A stretch of 64,000 nt of DNA from contig JAJZQH010000010.1 in the NCBI GenBank assembly GCA_021810905.1, positions 1-64,000 of the forward strand. The letters run 5' to 3'. Source of the DNA: a bacterium. GTDB lineage: Bacteria; UBA10199; 2-02-FULL-44-16; JAAZCA01. A model generated the notes under the pieces. It worked only from the letters and a program-made list of their open reading frames with translations. It was not told where the DNA came from and searched no databases. Made by a program: the position numbers and the translations under genes. Every line of letters starts with the position of its first letter. The stretch's first letter is position 1. Shown piece after piece: positions 8,727 to 17,705 of the stretch.

Positions 8727-10352
8727 ATGAAGATCTTCAAATTCAGAATTTCGGCGCTGTCGCTTTTGTTCGCGCTGTCGCTCTGTGCCTGCGGTGCTGG
8801 CATCAATCCGATCGAGGGTAGCAATGGCAGTGGCAATGGCAATCAAAACCCGGTTACCCTTGCGGCTCCGGTCGTTACCCAGGTCCCAAATTCTCGCGCT
8901 ACACTTACATGGCCTCCAGTCGACGGAGCGGAAAATTACCAGTCGAGCAAAGACGGCGCAGGTTTTGCGACGATAACTCCCAACCCTTGTTCTCAGGGCA
9001 CTTGCACGCTCACAGTGCCGGGACTTTCCACCAATGCCTCTCATTCAGTTGAGATTCGCGCCATTCAAGGGAGCAACAACGCGTCGGATGCTACGTCGGT
9101 GACCATCGATACGACGTTCAAGGTAGCGCCTTATTCTCCGCCCGTCCCTGGCAATGAGGATGCGAATTTCGGCGCCATCATCGTCACTAACGATATCAAC
9201 GGCGACGGTTATCAGGATCTTGCTGTTGCGGGGAGATACAGAAGCGACTTTCCGACGACCGGGCAGGTGGATATCTTCTTTACCGGTCCGAACTTCATAG
9301 ATGCGAACAGAAACATATCTGTTTCCAAATTCATATTCGGCACGGTTGGCGACGCGCATGGCGCCGCACTCTCCTTTGGTAAAGTCACGGGCAACGCGCA
9401 GGGAGATCTGGTCATTGGACAGTATACCGACGCAACGGACTACGGCAAAATCTTCGTCTTCAAAGCCTCCACTTTAAACGCCGGAACAAGCTTCGATTCC
9501 AACACGCAGCGTGATTTTGTCATCGCTTCCGATCCTGACGCGGCATTCGCAAGGGCCGAGTTCGGCAGGTCTCTGGCCGTTACGAAACTCAACGGCGATG
9601 GATGCGGCGATATCGTTACGGGCGCCCCGCAGTGGGTGGATGTAATCGCGAGTCCCTTCTACTTGGAGGGCAAGGTTTATCGCATCGGCGGCTGCATCAG
9701 CTCCGACGTGAGCGCCACCGCTGCAAATGAGATCTACACTGGTACTGTAGGAGAGGCGCATGCAGGGGCCGGCGTTTGGAATGTTGGAGATATCAACGAG
9801 GATGGCGTCGACGATGTTCTCTACAACAAAACGCTCGTGAATGGCCCGCCTGCTTCGGCTACGCTTGCCTTTGTGGGGGGAGCCGATCTGGCGACTTTTG
9901 CAAATGACGGCGACACTGGCATGATGGCCTTTGCACTCGGCAAAATTGACGGCGACAATTACAACGATTTTGCGGTCAGGTTCGAGACCCTCGATGCATT
10001 TTTCAACAGGGGCGGCTTTGTCTATATCTACAGGGGCTCCGCGTCCGGTCCTGTGGCCACGCCCCTTGAAATATTCGATCCGCTCCAGCGCGGCTTCGGG
10101 ACCGGGGTGGCGTTCGGAGACATCGATGCCGACGGCCAGGGAGAGCTCGTTATCGGCAGCCAGACCGCGGTTTCGATCTATGAAGGGCCCGATTTTGAAG
10201 ACGGCGTGGATGCCACGCTCCCCTACGGCTGCGAGAGCGTACAGATTATGGACGCCAACGCGGACGGCTATCTCGACCTCGTCTGCGGAGACGTGGCCTA
10301 TGATCCCGACGGCGACGGTCTAACCGATGGCGCTCTGCTGGTCCTTTTCTGA
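8727..10352 (+). CDS. FG-GAP repeat lipoprotein
   Basis: A 541-residue exported protein. The N-terminus MKIFKFRISALSLLFALSLCACG is a lipoprotein signal with a C-A-C-G lipobox. A fibronectin-like region (APVVTQVPNSRATLTWPPVDGAENY) follows. Then come repeated FG-GAP/VCBS blades with calcium-binding loops: DINGDGYQD, DINEDGVDD, KIDGDNYND, DIDADGQGE and DANADGYLD. Such integrin-alpha-like beta-propellers are usually surface proteins. The ATG at 8727 is preceded by AAAGG. Probably anchored in the outer membrane; its ligand is unknown. Confidence 0.85.
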   Translation: MKIFKFRISALSLLFALSLCACGAGINPIEGSNGSGNGNQNPVTLAAPVVTQVPNSRATLTWPPVDGAENYQSSKDGAGFATITPNPCSQGTCTLTVPGLSTNASHSVEIRAIQGSNNASDATSVTIDTTFKVAPYSPPVPGNEDANFGAIIVTNDINGDGYQDLAVAGRYRSDFPTTGQVDIFFTGPNFIDANRNISVSKFIFGTVGDAHGAALSFGKVTGNAQGDLVIGQYTDATDYGKIFVFKASTLNAGTSFDSNTQRDFVIASDPDAAFARAEFGRSLAVTKLNGDGCGDIVTGAPQWVDVIASPFYLEGKVYRIGGCISSDVSATAANEIYTGTVGEAHAGAGVWNVGDINEDGVDDVLYNKTLVNGPPASATLAFVGGADLATFANDGDTGMMAFALGKIDGDNYNDFAVRFETLDAFFNRGGFVYIYRGSASGPVATPLEIFDPLQRGFGTGVAFGDIDADGQGELVIGSQTAVSIYEGPDFEDGVDATLPYGCESVQIMDANADGYLDLVCGDVAYDPDGDGLTDGALLVLF

Positions 10353-10455
10353 TGCAGGATTTGAGTCCGAATAAATCACGCAACTAAATTACAAGGACGC
10401 CGATAAGTGTGTAGCTGCATTGCCGCACCCGGATGGAGCGGCGCGTCTTGAAAAA

Positions 10456-10539
10456 CCGTGCGTTGGTGCGTTAGTGCGATCGTGTGATCGTAAAACTGGA
10501 CAGGTATTACGAGCGCACCATCGCACGAACGCACGAAGT
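10456..10539. repeat. Inverted tandem-repeat element, unit GTGCGTTA/GTGCGATC
   Basis: The left arm is GTGCGTTG, GTGCGTTA, GTGCGATC. The spacer AAAACTGGACAGGTATTAC is nearly that of the purS-purQ element, and the right arm is GAGCGCACCATCGCACG, AACGCACG. It occupies most of the gap between the two lipoprotein genes. Confidence 0.75.
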
Positions 10540-10575
10540 TATGCATGCACGATTTGACTCCAGCGTGAGCAAAAT

Positions 10576-11691
10576 ATGATGCTGATAACATCTTCTCACA
10601 TTCGATTCGGTCTCATTGCTGCGCTGGCGGCGTTGTTCTTCTCAGCATGCACTGGCAGCAGCCAGTTCACCGGCTGGCAGACCGAGCAGTTCGACACGAC
10701 AAAGGTCACGAAGAGCACGACAAAGACGTTCGTACTGGGCAATTCCTCGGGCGATGCGGAGCAACACGTCCGCGCCATCGCATTCGACCGCGGCAGCAAT
10801 TCCGCAGGCAATTTCAGGATCGATAAGGTGACGGTGGGAGACCAGGCCGTGAGTCCGGTCGACATCGTTATTCCTCCCGGCAGCTCGCTTCAGGTAACGG
10901 TCACATATGCTCCTATGAACCTGGACATCTCGCAGGCATCCTACGGCGGCTGGACCACCGGACAGCAGGAGCGCTGGATACCGAAGCGTCCCGAAGACGT
11001 GGGCAAGGAAGGGGAAGAGCCGATCATACAGCGCGCAATCATCGAGGCTGTCTACGATCATCCCGGCGAGGGGATCTACTACGTACAGCTGGTGGGGGAG
11101 GCAGAGCCGGGCCCCAACGGTGAACAGGAGGCGGGCGGGGCGTTTGCAACGTGTACTCCTGGCAACGGTACCGCGTGTTACACCGGAGGGTTCGCGCTGG
11201 ATATCCCTGACCTGGCTCCGGGCGGACCAAAAGATCTCACCCTTACCGGTCCCATCCGCATGGCCTTAAACGGCGGCAACGTCACGCTGCGAATGGACGA
11301 CTTTCCGTACGCGATCATGTACCTGCGCAGCGAGGATATTCCTCAGTTACCTTCCGGCGTGACTGCAACGCTCGTGATCAGCGGAGCTCAGGGCGAGGAG
11401 GCCGCCGGCACGTTTGACGGGACGAGGCTCACGATAGACGGCGTGATATTCAGGATCAGGGTGGCGCTCGGCGAACTCACGGTAGATCAGATCAAGCAGG
11501 GCATGTCGGCACTGGTCGATTTCAACGTGCCGGATCTCACGATTGAAACTACGAAGCCCCTCTCGCAGGGCGCTATCACGCTGCACCTGGAGACGAGCCT
11601 TCCTGAGAATCCCTCAGGCAACCAGCTCTTCGATCAGTTCCTATCCGGCGCGAAGATCACCGCGATAATGGACGGCGAGCTGGCGTTCTAA
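10576..11691 (+). CDS. Putative lipoprotein with ASH-like domain
   Basis: A 371-residue protein with lipoprotein signal ending LFFSACTG (lipobox before Cys25). Residues about 30-120 (FRIDKVTVGD...DIVIPPGSSLQVTVTYAP) look like the beta-sandwich ASH/choice-of-anchor type of domain. The remainder is beta-rich and matches nothing I recognise. Two adjacent Met codons leave the start uncertain by one residue. It converges on pgi, with 20 bases between the stops. Confidence 0.7.
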   Translation: MMLITSSHIRFGLIAALAALFFSACTGSSQFTGWQTEQFDTTKVTKSTTKTFVLGNSSGDAEQHVRAIAFDRGSNSAGNFRIDKVTVGDQAVSPVDIVIPPGSSLQVTVTYAPMNLDISQASYGGWTTGQQERWIPKRPEDVGKEGEEPIIQRAIIEAVYDHPGEGIYYVQLVGEAEPGPNGEQEAGGAFATCTPGNGTACYTGGFALDIPDLAPGGPKDLTLTGPIRMALNGGNVTLRMDDFPYAIMYLRSEDIPQLPSGVTATLVISGAQGEEAAGTFDGTRLTIDGVIFRIRVALGELTVDQIKQGMSALVDFNVPDLTIETTKPLSQGAITLHLETSLPENPSGNQLFDQFLSGAKITAIMDGELAF

Positions 11692-11711
11692 AAGCCGTGA
11701 TTCGTGAATCG

Positions 11712-13022
11712 TTAACCCTTGGTAAGAATTTCCTTCGTAAGCTTTTTGCCCATCTCTACTCCCGGCTGGTCGAAGGGATTGATGCCGTAGAGCGCGCCCG
11801 CGTATGCGGTTGCTGTCTCGTAAAGCATGAAGAATTCGCCGAGGTGGTGTGCGTCTATCGTGGGGAAAGTCACCGTGAGCGACGGCCTGCCTGCGCGCGC
11901 AAGTGCTTCCGTCGTGGCGTGCTGCTCCGCGCGCAGGATCGTTCCGAGGTCCTTTCCTTCGATGTACGAAAAGGCTTTGTCAGCTCCGCTCACGCGCGTG
12001 GCCTTGTCGTCAATGCGGAATGATTCAACGCCCACGAAGGTGAATATCTTGTCCTTCGGTCCCTCCATGTAGAGCTGCACCTGCGAATGCTGATCTGTCG
12101 AGCCCAGCGCCTTGACGGGAGTCTGGCCGTGGCCTTGCTTGCCGAGGCTCTCCGCCCAGAGCTGGGAGTACCAGTCAGACGCGAGCATGAGCGCGTCTGA
12201 GTAGGGGATCATCACGCTGATTGCCTTGCGCTTTCTGGTGTCGAGATAGTGGTGATACGCGCCGATCTGATACGCAGGGTTCGTCTCGAGCGATGCGGCT
12301 GCGCACCTGGACGCCATGGAACGCGCACCGGCCACGAGCCCCTCGATATCCATGCCCGCGCATGCGGCGGGCAGAAGCCCCACTGCCGATAGCACGGAGA
12401 AGCGGCCGCCAAGCTTTGGCGGTATGGCGAAGGAGCGCAGTTTCTCTGCGCGCACCATGGGCCTCAGTTCCCCGCGCTCCGGGTCGGTGATGATTACCAG
12501 GTGTTCGCGCCACTTCTCGCCAACCGTGCGCTTGAGACGTTCGAGCACGACCAGGAATTGCGAAGCGGTTTCGGTAGTGGTGCCCGACTTGCTTATCACT
12601 GCAAAACACGTGCGCTTGATATCGACCAGATCCAGAAGCCCGGCGAAGGTCTCCGGGTCGATGTTGTCGCAGACAAAGAGCCTGGGTTTCCCGCCGCGCT
12701 GTTCCTTTGAGCGCAGATTCCAGTATGGCGGGAGGAGTGCGGCGGAAGCGCAGCGAAGCCCCAGCGCAGAGCCTCCGATTCCCAGCACCACGAATTCGTC
12801 GAATCTTGACGATATTTCTTTTGCCGCCTCAGGGATTCCCTCAAGGATGCGAGTGTCGGAGACGATGTCGTAGAATATGGCGTCCTGAGTCCGGCGCCAT
12901 TCCTGCAATTTCTCGTGCGCCGCGGCCGTAGACTTATCGATCGCCGCAATATCCGTTGTGGTGAGTCCGCCCTCGTCGCCAACCGCTGCAGAAAACATGT
13001 TCTTGAAATCAATCTTCAGCAT
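11712..13022 (-). CDS. pgi: Glucose-6-phosphate isomerase
   Basis: Interconverts glucose-6-phosphate and fructose-6-phosphate in glycolysis and gluconeogenesis. The 436-residue protein is of the short bacterial type. It shows VLGIGGSALG near residue 80, the sugar-phosphate-binding SKSGTTTET near 145, and QHSQVQLYMEGP with the catalytic His. It is the last gene of a minus-strand run, and its start overlaps the end of the upstream small gene by 14 bases, which suggests coupled translation. Confidence 0.94.
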   Translation of the reverse strand: MLKIDFKNMFSAAVGDEGGLTTTDIAAIDKSTAAAHEKLQEWRRTQDAIFYDIVSDTRILEGIPEAAKEISSRFDEFVVLGIGGSALGLRCASAALLPPYWNLRSKEQRGGKPRLFVCDNIDPETFAGLLDLVDIKRTCFAVISKSGTTTETASQFLVVLERLKRTVGEKWREHLVIITDPERGELRPMVRAEKLRSFAIPPKLGGRFSVLSAVGLLPAACAGMDIEGLVAGARSMASRCAAASLETNPAYQIGAYHHYLDTRKRKAISVMIPYSDALMLASDWYSQLWAESLGKQGHGQTPVKALGSTDQHSQVQLYMEGPKDKIFTFVGVESFRIDDKATRVSGADKAFSYIEGKDLGTILRAEQHATTEALARAGRPSLTVTFPTIDAHHLGEFFMLYETATAYAGALYGINPFDQPGVEMGKKLTKEILTKG

Positions 13023-13173
13023 CTCTTCCCCCTTGTTTTACCAGTTCGCGCACGACCGCGATCAGATCGAGAATCGCCATCTTCACGGTGGAATAATCCT
13101 GCATCATGTGGCCCTTGGCAGACACGGACTCCTGAATTCGATCGAGCCGCTCCGCCAATTCTTTCTTTTTCAT
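13009..13173 (-). CDS. Small charged protein, unknown function
   Basis: A 54-residue protein (MKKKELAERLDRIQESVS...VVRELVKQGGRDAED), predicted entirely helical, lysine-rich at the start and acidic at the end. The ATG at 13173 has a strong GAGGAGG seven bases upstream; an in-frame upstream Met at 13194 lies inside the end of the acyltransferase gene. It sits between the acyltransferase (11-base gap) and pgi (14-base overlap), so it is very likely a translated part of the operon. Confidence 0.65.
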   Translation of the reverse strand: MKKKELAERLDRIQESVSAKGHMMQDYSTVKMAILDLIAVVRELVKQGGRDAED

Positions 13174-13184
13174 TTTCTTCCTCC

Positions 13185-14114
13185 TCAAATCCATATGCTC
13201 TTTCGCTCCGCCAGCGTCTTGTCCAGCATCTCCTGGATGGCAGCCTTTATCTCGTCCGCCTTTTCGTTCACAAGTTCCTCGTTCTCCGCGTCCTTCTCAG
13301 TAAAGCGGTCGAACTTCACGGGTCTTGCGAACGTGATCTTCCATTTGCTGGGAAGCGGCACTAATCCCAGCGGCCCAAGCCACGGGAACGTCGGCGTGAA
13401 CGGCAGGAAGGGGAGTCTGAGCGGTTTTGCGAATTTGTCGGATTTCCAGATGATGGGGTGGATCTCCTCGCTGCCCACTATGGCGACCGGAACGATCGGC
13501 GCCTGCGTGCGCATGGCGAGCCTTACGAATCCGCCTTTTCCAAAGCGCTGGAGCTGATATCGTTCGTCGTACAATTTTCCGATGCCCTTCGTGCCCTCTG
13601 GAAAGACAGCGATGAGGTGGCCCGCGTCGATGAGCGCCTGCGCGTTTTCCTGCGACGCCCTGACACCTCCGATGCGCTGTATGAACGTTCCGAGTAGCGG
13701 GAGGTCGAAGACAAAGTCGTCCACAAGAAATCTGACGTCGCGCTTTTTTGTGTGGTTGTTGAACACGGCGAGCCCGACCATTGCGCCGTCATAGGGAAGG
13801 GCCCCGGCGTGATTCGCAACGAGGATAGCGGGGCCGTCCACTGGTACGTGGCCCACGCCCGTCGCTTCCACGCGGAAATATTGATGATAGAGGAACTGGA
13901 CCAGGGGCAGCAAAAATTCGAGAAAGGTGTGATCCCTGCCGAACTTGTCGGCCCTGTCTCCCTCGTACCAGGATGCGATTGTTCCAACTATCGACTTTCC
14001 CGCGTCAGAGGCGAGCCACCTGGCGACGACGTGGCTCAGTTCGCTGCACAGCCCCTCGTGCGCGGGGACACTGCTGCGTTCGGGACGGCGCGTGCGTGGG
14101 CGTTTGCGGGTCAT
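13185..14114 (-). CDS. Lysophospholipid acyltransferase family protein
   Basis: A 309-residue protein of the glycerol-phosphate acyltransferase-like superfamily. The catalytic region reads ILVANHAGALPYDGAMV (residues about 97-113), a variant with extra residues between His and Asp that is typical of the MGAT-like branch. VFPEGTKG near residue 175 is the glycerophosphate-binding motif. It probably esterifies a lyso-lipid at the inner membrane; the true substrate is unknown. It has a basic, Arg-rich N-terminus. Confidence 0.85.
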   Translation of the reverse strand: MTRKRPRTRRPERSSVPAHEGLCSELSHVVARWLASDAGKSIVGTIASWYEGDRADKFGRDHTFLEFLLPLVQFLYHQYFRVEATGVGHVPVDGPAILVANHAGALPYDGAMVGLAVFNNHTKKRDVRFLVDDFVFDLPLLGTFIQRIGGVRASQENAQALIDAGHLIAVFPEGTKGIGKLYDERYQLQRFGKGGFVRLAMRTQAPIVPVAIVGSEEIHPIIWKSDKFAKPLRLPFLPFTPTFPWLGPLGLVPLPSKWKITFARPVKFDRFTEKDAENEELVNEKADEIKAAIQEMLDKTLAERKSIWI

Positions 14115-14120
14115 GGGCGG

Positions 14121-14561
14121 TCAGGAGCGGCTCCCGGCCGCGCGCGCGTAAAAGCGCCAGGTGATGATGAAGATGAGGCCGTCGACCACCGCGCCGACGA
14201 GGTAGTAGAACTGCATGCTGTCCACAAAGAGCATGGCGGTAAATCCAGCGGCAGAGACGAATTTAGCGAGAATGACGATATTGGCGTAGCCGGTGTTGCG
14301 CAGCGGTTTTGCCTGCGCAACGAGGCATGCGTAGGAAAGCGAGACGAGCAAGGAGCAGGCGAGCACGAGCCAGAACTGGCCTCCGCCCACGGCCTTTGGA
14401 GACTGCCATCCTGCGAAGACCCTTCCGATGTCGTTGAGGTAGTTGAGCAGGACGTCGGGGAGAGTTGCGAAGATCACGGCGGCGACGAGGAACGCGGCCG
14501 CCCAGATGCGCATGAGCGTGATAAAGGAGCGTTCCTGTCTCGTGAACCCCGAATCTCTCAT
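14121..14561 (-). CDS. Small integral membrane protein
   Basis: A 146-residue protein with four predicted membrane helices, beginning near residues 16, 52, 89 and 116 (for example IWAAAFLVAAVIFATL and FWLVLACSLLVSLSY). The frame is open further upstream, but that part overlaps the MinD-like gene; the ATG at 14561 (MRDSGFTRQERSF) is preferred. It ends 6 bases before the acyltransferase start, so the two are an operon. The family is not recognised. Confidence 0.7.
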   Translation of the reverse strand: MRDSGFTRQERSFITLMRIWAAAFLVAAVIFATLPDVLLNYLNDIGRVFAGWQSPKAVGGGQFWLVLACSLLVSLSYACLVAQAKPLRNTGYANIVILAKFVSAAGFTAMLFVDSMQFYYLVGAVVDGLIFIITWRFYARAAGSRS

Positions 14562-14593
14562 GTCGAAGACTGTCGCAAAAAAATCGCGCCTCG

Positions 14594-15562
14594 TCAATTT
14601 CCGAGAGGCTGATTCTCGACCGGCGCGTGAATGCCCGCAAACGCCGAGGGGACGCCCCATCTGCCGACCTGACGACTGCGCCAGACGAGGTGGTGCTTGT
14701 GCATCCTCTCGCCCATGGTCTCTATGCAGCGTGCAGGCTGAGATTGCGGATAGGAGAGTATAAGAGGCTTCCCTCGCGTGATGGAATTCGGCACGAACGA
14801 ACTCCTGGGCACCCAGCCGGAGAAGAAGAGCTTGATCCTTCCGCGCCACGCGTGATTCACGCGGTTCCAGATCTGCTGGAAGGTAACGACCGCATGCGCG
14901 CGGTCCCGCGCCATATTGATAACCAGGTGCACGGTCGCGGCGCCGAGCGTCTCGGCCAGCATGCCGATCATCCCCAGGATATCCGAGCGCGAGGTCGATT
15001 CGTGGTTCGCCACGAGCACGATGTCGTGCGCGGCGGTCAAAAAGCGAGTGACTCTGGGCGATAAGCCGGCCGCGAGATCCACTACGATGATATCGGAGCC
15101 GCCTTCAAGCGCGCCCAGCCGATCGACTATGGAGTCGATTGCGGAGTCCGCGGTCATGGCCAGCCCTGGGCGTCCGGCCCCTCCGGCGATGAGCCTCAGG
15201 CCCTTCGGCCCGAGTTCCACCACTTCGCTCAAGTCCCTCTCGCGGCTCACTACGTGGGAGATGTCGTAGCGCGGCTCGATGCCCAGCATGAGGTGCGCGT
15301 TCGCAAGGCCAAAGTCCGCATCCACGAGCGTCACTCGGCGTTCTTGTCCCGCCAGAGCCACGGCGAGGTTGCAGGCGATGAAGCTTTTGCCCGTGCCGCC
15401 CTTGCCGCTGGCCACACAGATCACCTGGCTCTTCGCTGGTTCAGGTCCGGCATCGGTCTTTGTCAGTGGAAGCGATTCGCACATGTGCGCTTCATGATGT
15501 GGATGCATACCTGCAGAAATCTTTGCTGTGGATAACTCGAATCGACTTGAATCCGTTGCCAT
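14594..15562 (-). CDS. MinD/FlhG-like P-loop ATPase
   Basis: A 322-residue ATPase of the MinD/ParA family. The deviant Walker A motif SGKGGTGKS is at residues 52-60, followed by the VTLVDADFGLANAHLMLG switch, typical of FlhG/YlxH, and DIIVVDLAAG (Walker B). In flagellated bacteria FlhG sets flagellar number, but no flagellar genes are nearby and the C-terminal 80 residues are atypical, so the function is open. GGGG lies about nine bases before the ATG. Confidence 0.85.
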   Translation of the reverse strand: MATDSSRFELSTAKISAGMHPHHEAHMCESLPLTKTDAGPEPAKSQVICVASGKGGTGKSFIACNLAVALAGQERRVTLVDADFGLANAHLMLGIEPRYDISHVVSRERDLSEVVELGPKGLRLIAGGAGRPGLAMTADSAIDSIVDRLGALEGGSDIIVVDLAAGLSPRVTRFLTAAHDIVLVANHESTSRSDILGMIGMLAETLGAATVHLVINMARDRAHAVVTFQQIWNRVNHAWRGRIKLFFSGWVPRSSFVPNSITRGKPLILSYPQSQPARCIETMGERMHKHHLVWRSRQVGRWGVPSAFAGIHAPVENQPLGN

Positions 15563-15818
15563 GTCTCATCCCCTTGGAAGGAGTACTGGAGGTTGAATAA
15601 CCTTCCTTCATCACTGCGCGGCAACTACCTGAAAAATGTTGCTTAATCAATAGTGGAAAACTTGCAACTTCAAATATCGGTACTTGAAACTATGGTTTAG
15701 ATATGGCGTTCAACTTGCTGAAAACAAATAGTTAAATTATTATTTCCAGCACACAACTTCGTCCCACTGCTCAGCCGATAATAATCAAGAGACCAACGTC
15801 TATTATCTGGGGGCATCG
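15563..15818. other. AT-rich intergenic region between divergent units
   Basis: About 256 bases, clearly AT-richer than its surroundings, separate the MinD-like gene (minus) from the pseudogene (plus). A short inverted repeat GGAGGTTGAATAACCTTCC lies near 15585. Promoters for both sides are expected here, but none is convincing by eye. Confidence 0.4.
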
Positions 15819-16800
15819 ATGCATTGCGGGGGCGATACAAGAGTTCCTTTATCCGTTAGCTCGGGTGCAGCCGTGCCCGATGGTCTGCCTGTAAACTACC
15901 CTGACAACGACGTGCAGGACGAAGGCATCGTGCCTGGCGCCAGTGACGGAAGCGTGCCTGGCACCGCGGGAGGTTCGACGCTGTCCTCGGAATTCCTGCG
16001 TGATCCCGACAAGTTAATATGAAGCCCTGACGGATGCCACGGGCCCTCGGAATTCCCTCTTTGCCTCCGCTCCGTCTGACGCCGGTGCTATCTCCTGTTC
16101 CTATGCCGACAATTATCGCCAGCAGATCGCATCATGGCTCAAGGTGTACTGGGAAAATCCGTCAGAGGACCAGGCGCTGGTTCATCTTGGTCAGGCGTAT
16201 TACGGGCTTGGGGAGTACGACAAGGCGGTGCTCGCCTACAGCGCGTTCCTTGAGAATCACATGGAGGGTGAGCTGACGGCTCCTGAGTATAGGGAAACCG
16301 TGGTCAAAGTTCTGCAGCTCCGGAGGTCATGGAGCGGTTCAAGAGGGCCGTACGCGAAGAGAACGTCGATGATCTGTGGAAGCTGATAGTCATCGCAAAA
16401 TATCACGGCTGGGGCACGATCCTCGATTGGGTGGAGGAGATGTCGGCACGAAGCACTGATCAGGACGGGGCAGCATGGAGATCGGAGCATAACGATCATA
16501 ACAACGGCAGTCTGGACATCAACAGGATGTGGAATCGAACGTTGAAGGCGGGGCCAAACGGCACTCTCATGAACAGCATCCATGGCGTCTGGGGCCCTGG
16601 CCGATACGAGGTGGAGCGCGCCCTCGCGGCTGCTGAAGAAGAACGCACTGCCAGCGAAGAACCTCGACAGGTTCAAAAAACACCTGATCGCCCTGAATCC
16701 GGTTTCGGCGCGATGGTGCAATCACTTTCCCGATTCCTTGGTATTGACTCCAATGCTTCTCCGTCAGGATCTTGAGGCGACAGCAAAGGGCCCGGCATGA
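15819..16800 (+). pseudogene. Frame-shifted gene with TPR-like segment
   Basis: One protein can be read only by changing frame three times. The first frame runs from ATG 15819 to DPDKL near 16015. The second continues with YEALTDATGPRNSLF and the TPR-like QALVHLGQAYYGLGEYDKA to about 16320. The original frame resumes at EVMERFKRAVREENVDDLW to about 16610. The last stretch reads LLKKNALPAKNLDRFKKHL to the TGA at 16798-16800. In the final segment third-position G/C is high in this frame and low in the competing open frame. The product, about 325 residues, is unknown. It is either decayed or damaged by assembly errors; the next gene overlaps its end by ATGA. Confidence 0.55.
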
Positions 16801-17702
16801 TCGCCCGGCAGGAGGAGAGCCGCATCGCCAATACCGGCGCCATGCGCAGTGGCGAGATTCCCGGCAAGGGGCAGATCTGGCTCAGGCTCAACCAGAGCCT
16901 CGAAGGCCGCCACCAGTACCTGGCGCTCGGCATCTATGGAAAGTACGACGCGGCGCATGGCGCGTATTTTGAGGTGCCGGGATTTTCTCTCGGCGATCTT
17001 TCATCCGGCGGCGGGGCGAAGGTGAGCGGCAAGGTGACGGACGCGGATGGGCTCGTAGATATGCCCGTTCCCCTCGGCGCCAGGACCGCCAAGATGAGCG
17101 GCGGCCGCGTGAACTTTGAGCTCTCCGCATCCGAGCCTCGTGCGGACGTCATGAACATGAAGCTCTCCGACTTCCGCGCCATGTCGCGCGATATCTACGG
17201 CGAGCAGTACGATACACTCACAAAGACGGTGCCGGTCGAATCCATGCCGCCGGACGTGCGCGCGCTCATGGAATCCGTGGAAGGTATGACCGTTCGCGAT
17301 GCGATGCGCACGATCCAGCGCTTCATGGTGGAGAACTTCGAGTACCGTGAGTTCGACGACGTGATCGAGAAGCCGATTCATGAAAGAATCACGCAGCGCG
17401 CGGAACGTGGCGAGCTCAGCGGTCCCAACGAATTCCTGAACTTCATCCTGCAGGCGCGCGCCGGCAAATGCCAGGAGATCTCGGAGGTGACGATGGCCCT
17501 CTTGCGCCTGGCCGGCATCCCGGCTGCGAAGTTCAACGGATACGTTGCGAACGGAAAAGAGGTCGATCGCGAAGCGCATGCGGCGGCGCTGGCCTTGATG
17601 CCTGCCGAGGGCAGTGGATTTCACGCGGAGCCGGTGGAGGGGGCATGGAAATATCTCTCCGAGGCGGATGCCGCGGAGGTCGGCAGCGCGTCTCTGCCAT
17701 AG
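16797..17702 (+). CDS. Transglutaminase-like superfamily protein
   Basis: A 301-residue protein whose second half carries a transglutaminase-like core: GKCQEISEVTMALLRLAGIPA with candidate nucleophile Cys225, then REAHAAALALMP with His261. The third residue of the triad, normally Asp, would fall at Glu278 (FHAEPVE). The N-terminal half is unrecognised and there is no signal peptide. Its ATG overlaps the stop of the preceding broken gene (ATGA), and the next gene starts 3 bases after its stop, so all three were one operon. It could be a protease or cross-linking enzyme, or inactive. Confidence 0.65.
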   Translation: MIARQEESRIANTGAMRSGEIPGKGQIWLRLNQSLEGRHQYLALGIYGKYDAAHGAYFEVPGFSLGDLSSGGGAKVSGKVTDADGLVDMPVPLGARTAKMSGGRVNFELSASEPRADVMNMKLSDFRAMSRDIYGEQYDTLTKTVPVESMPPDVRALMESVEGMTVRDAMRTIQRFMVENFEYREFDDVIEKPIHERITQRAERGELSGPNEFLNFILQARAGKCQEISEVTMALLRLAGIPAAKFNGYVANGKEVDREAHAAALALMPAEGSGFHAEPVEGAWKYLSEADAAEVGSASLP

Positions 17703-17705
17703 TTT

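Noticed and set aside
16329-16775. A separate intact 148-codon gene starting at 16329
   Set aside because: Its last 50 codons have low third-position G/C while the overlapping frame to 16800 has the high value typical here, and the start lies inside a longer coherent protein.
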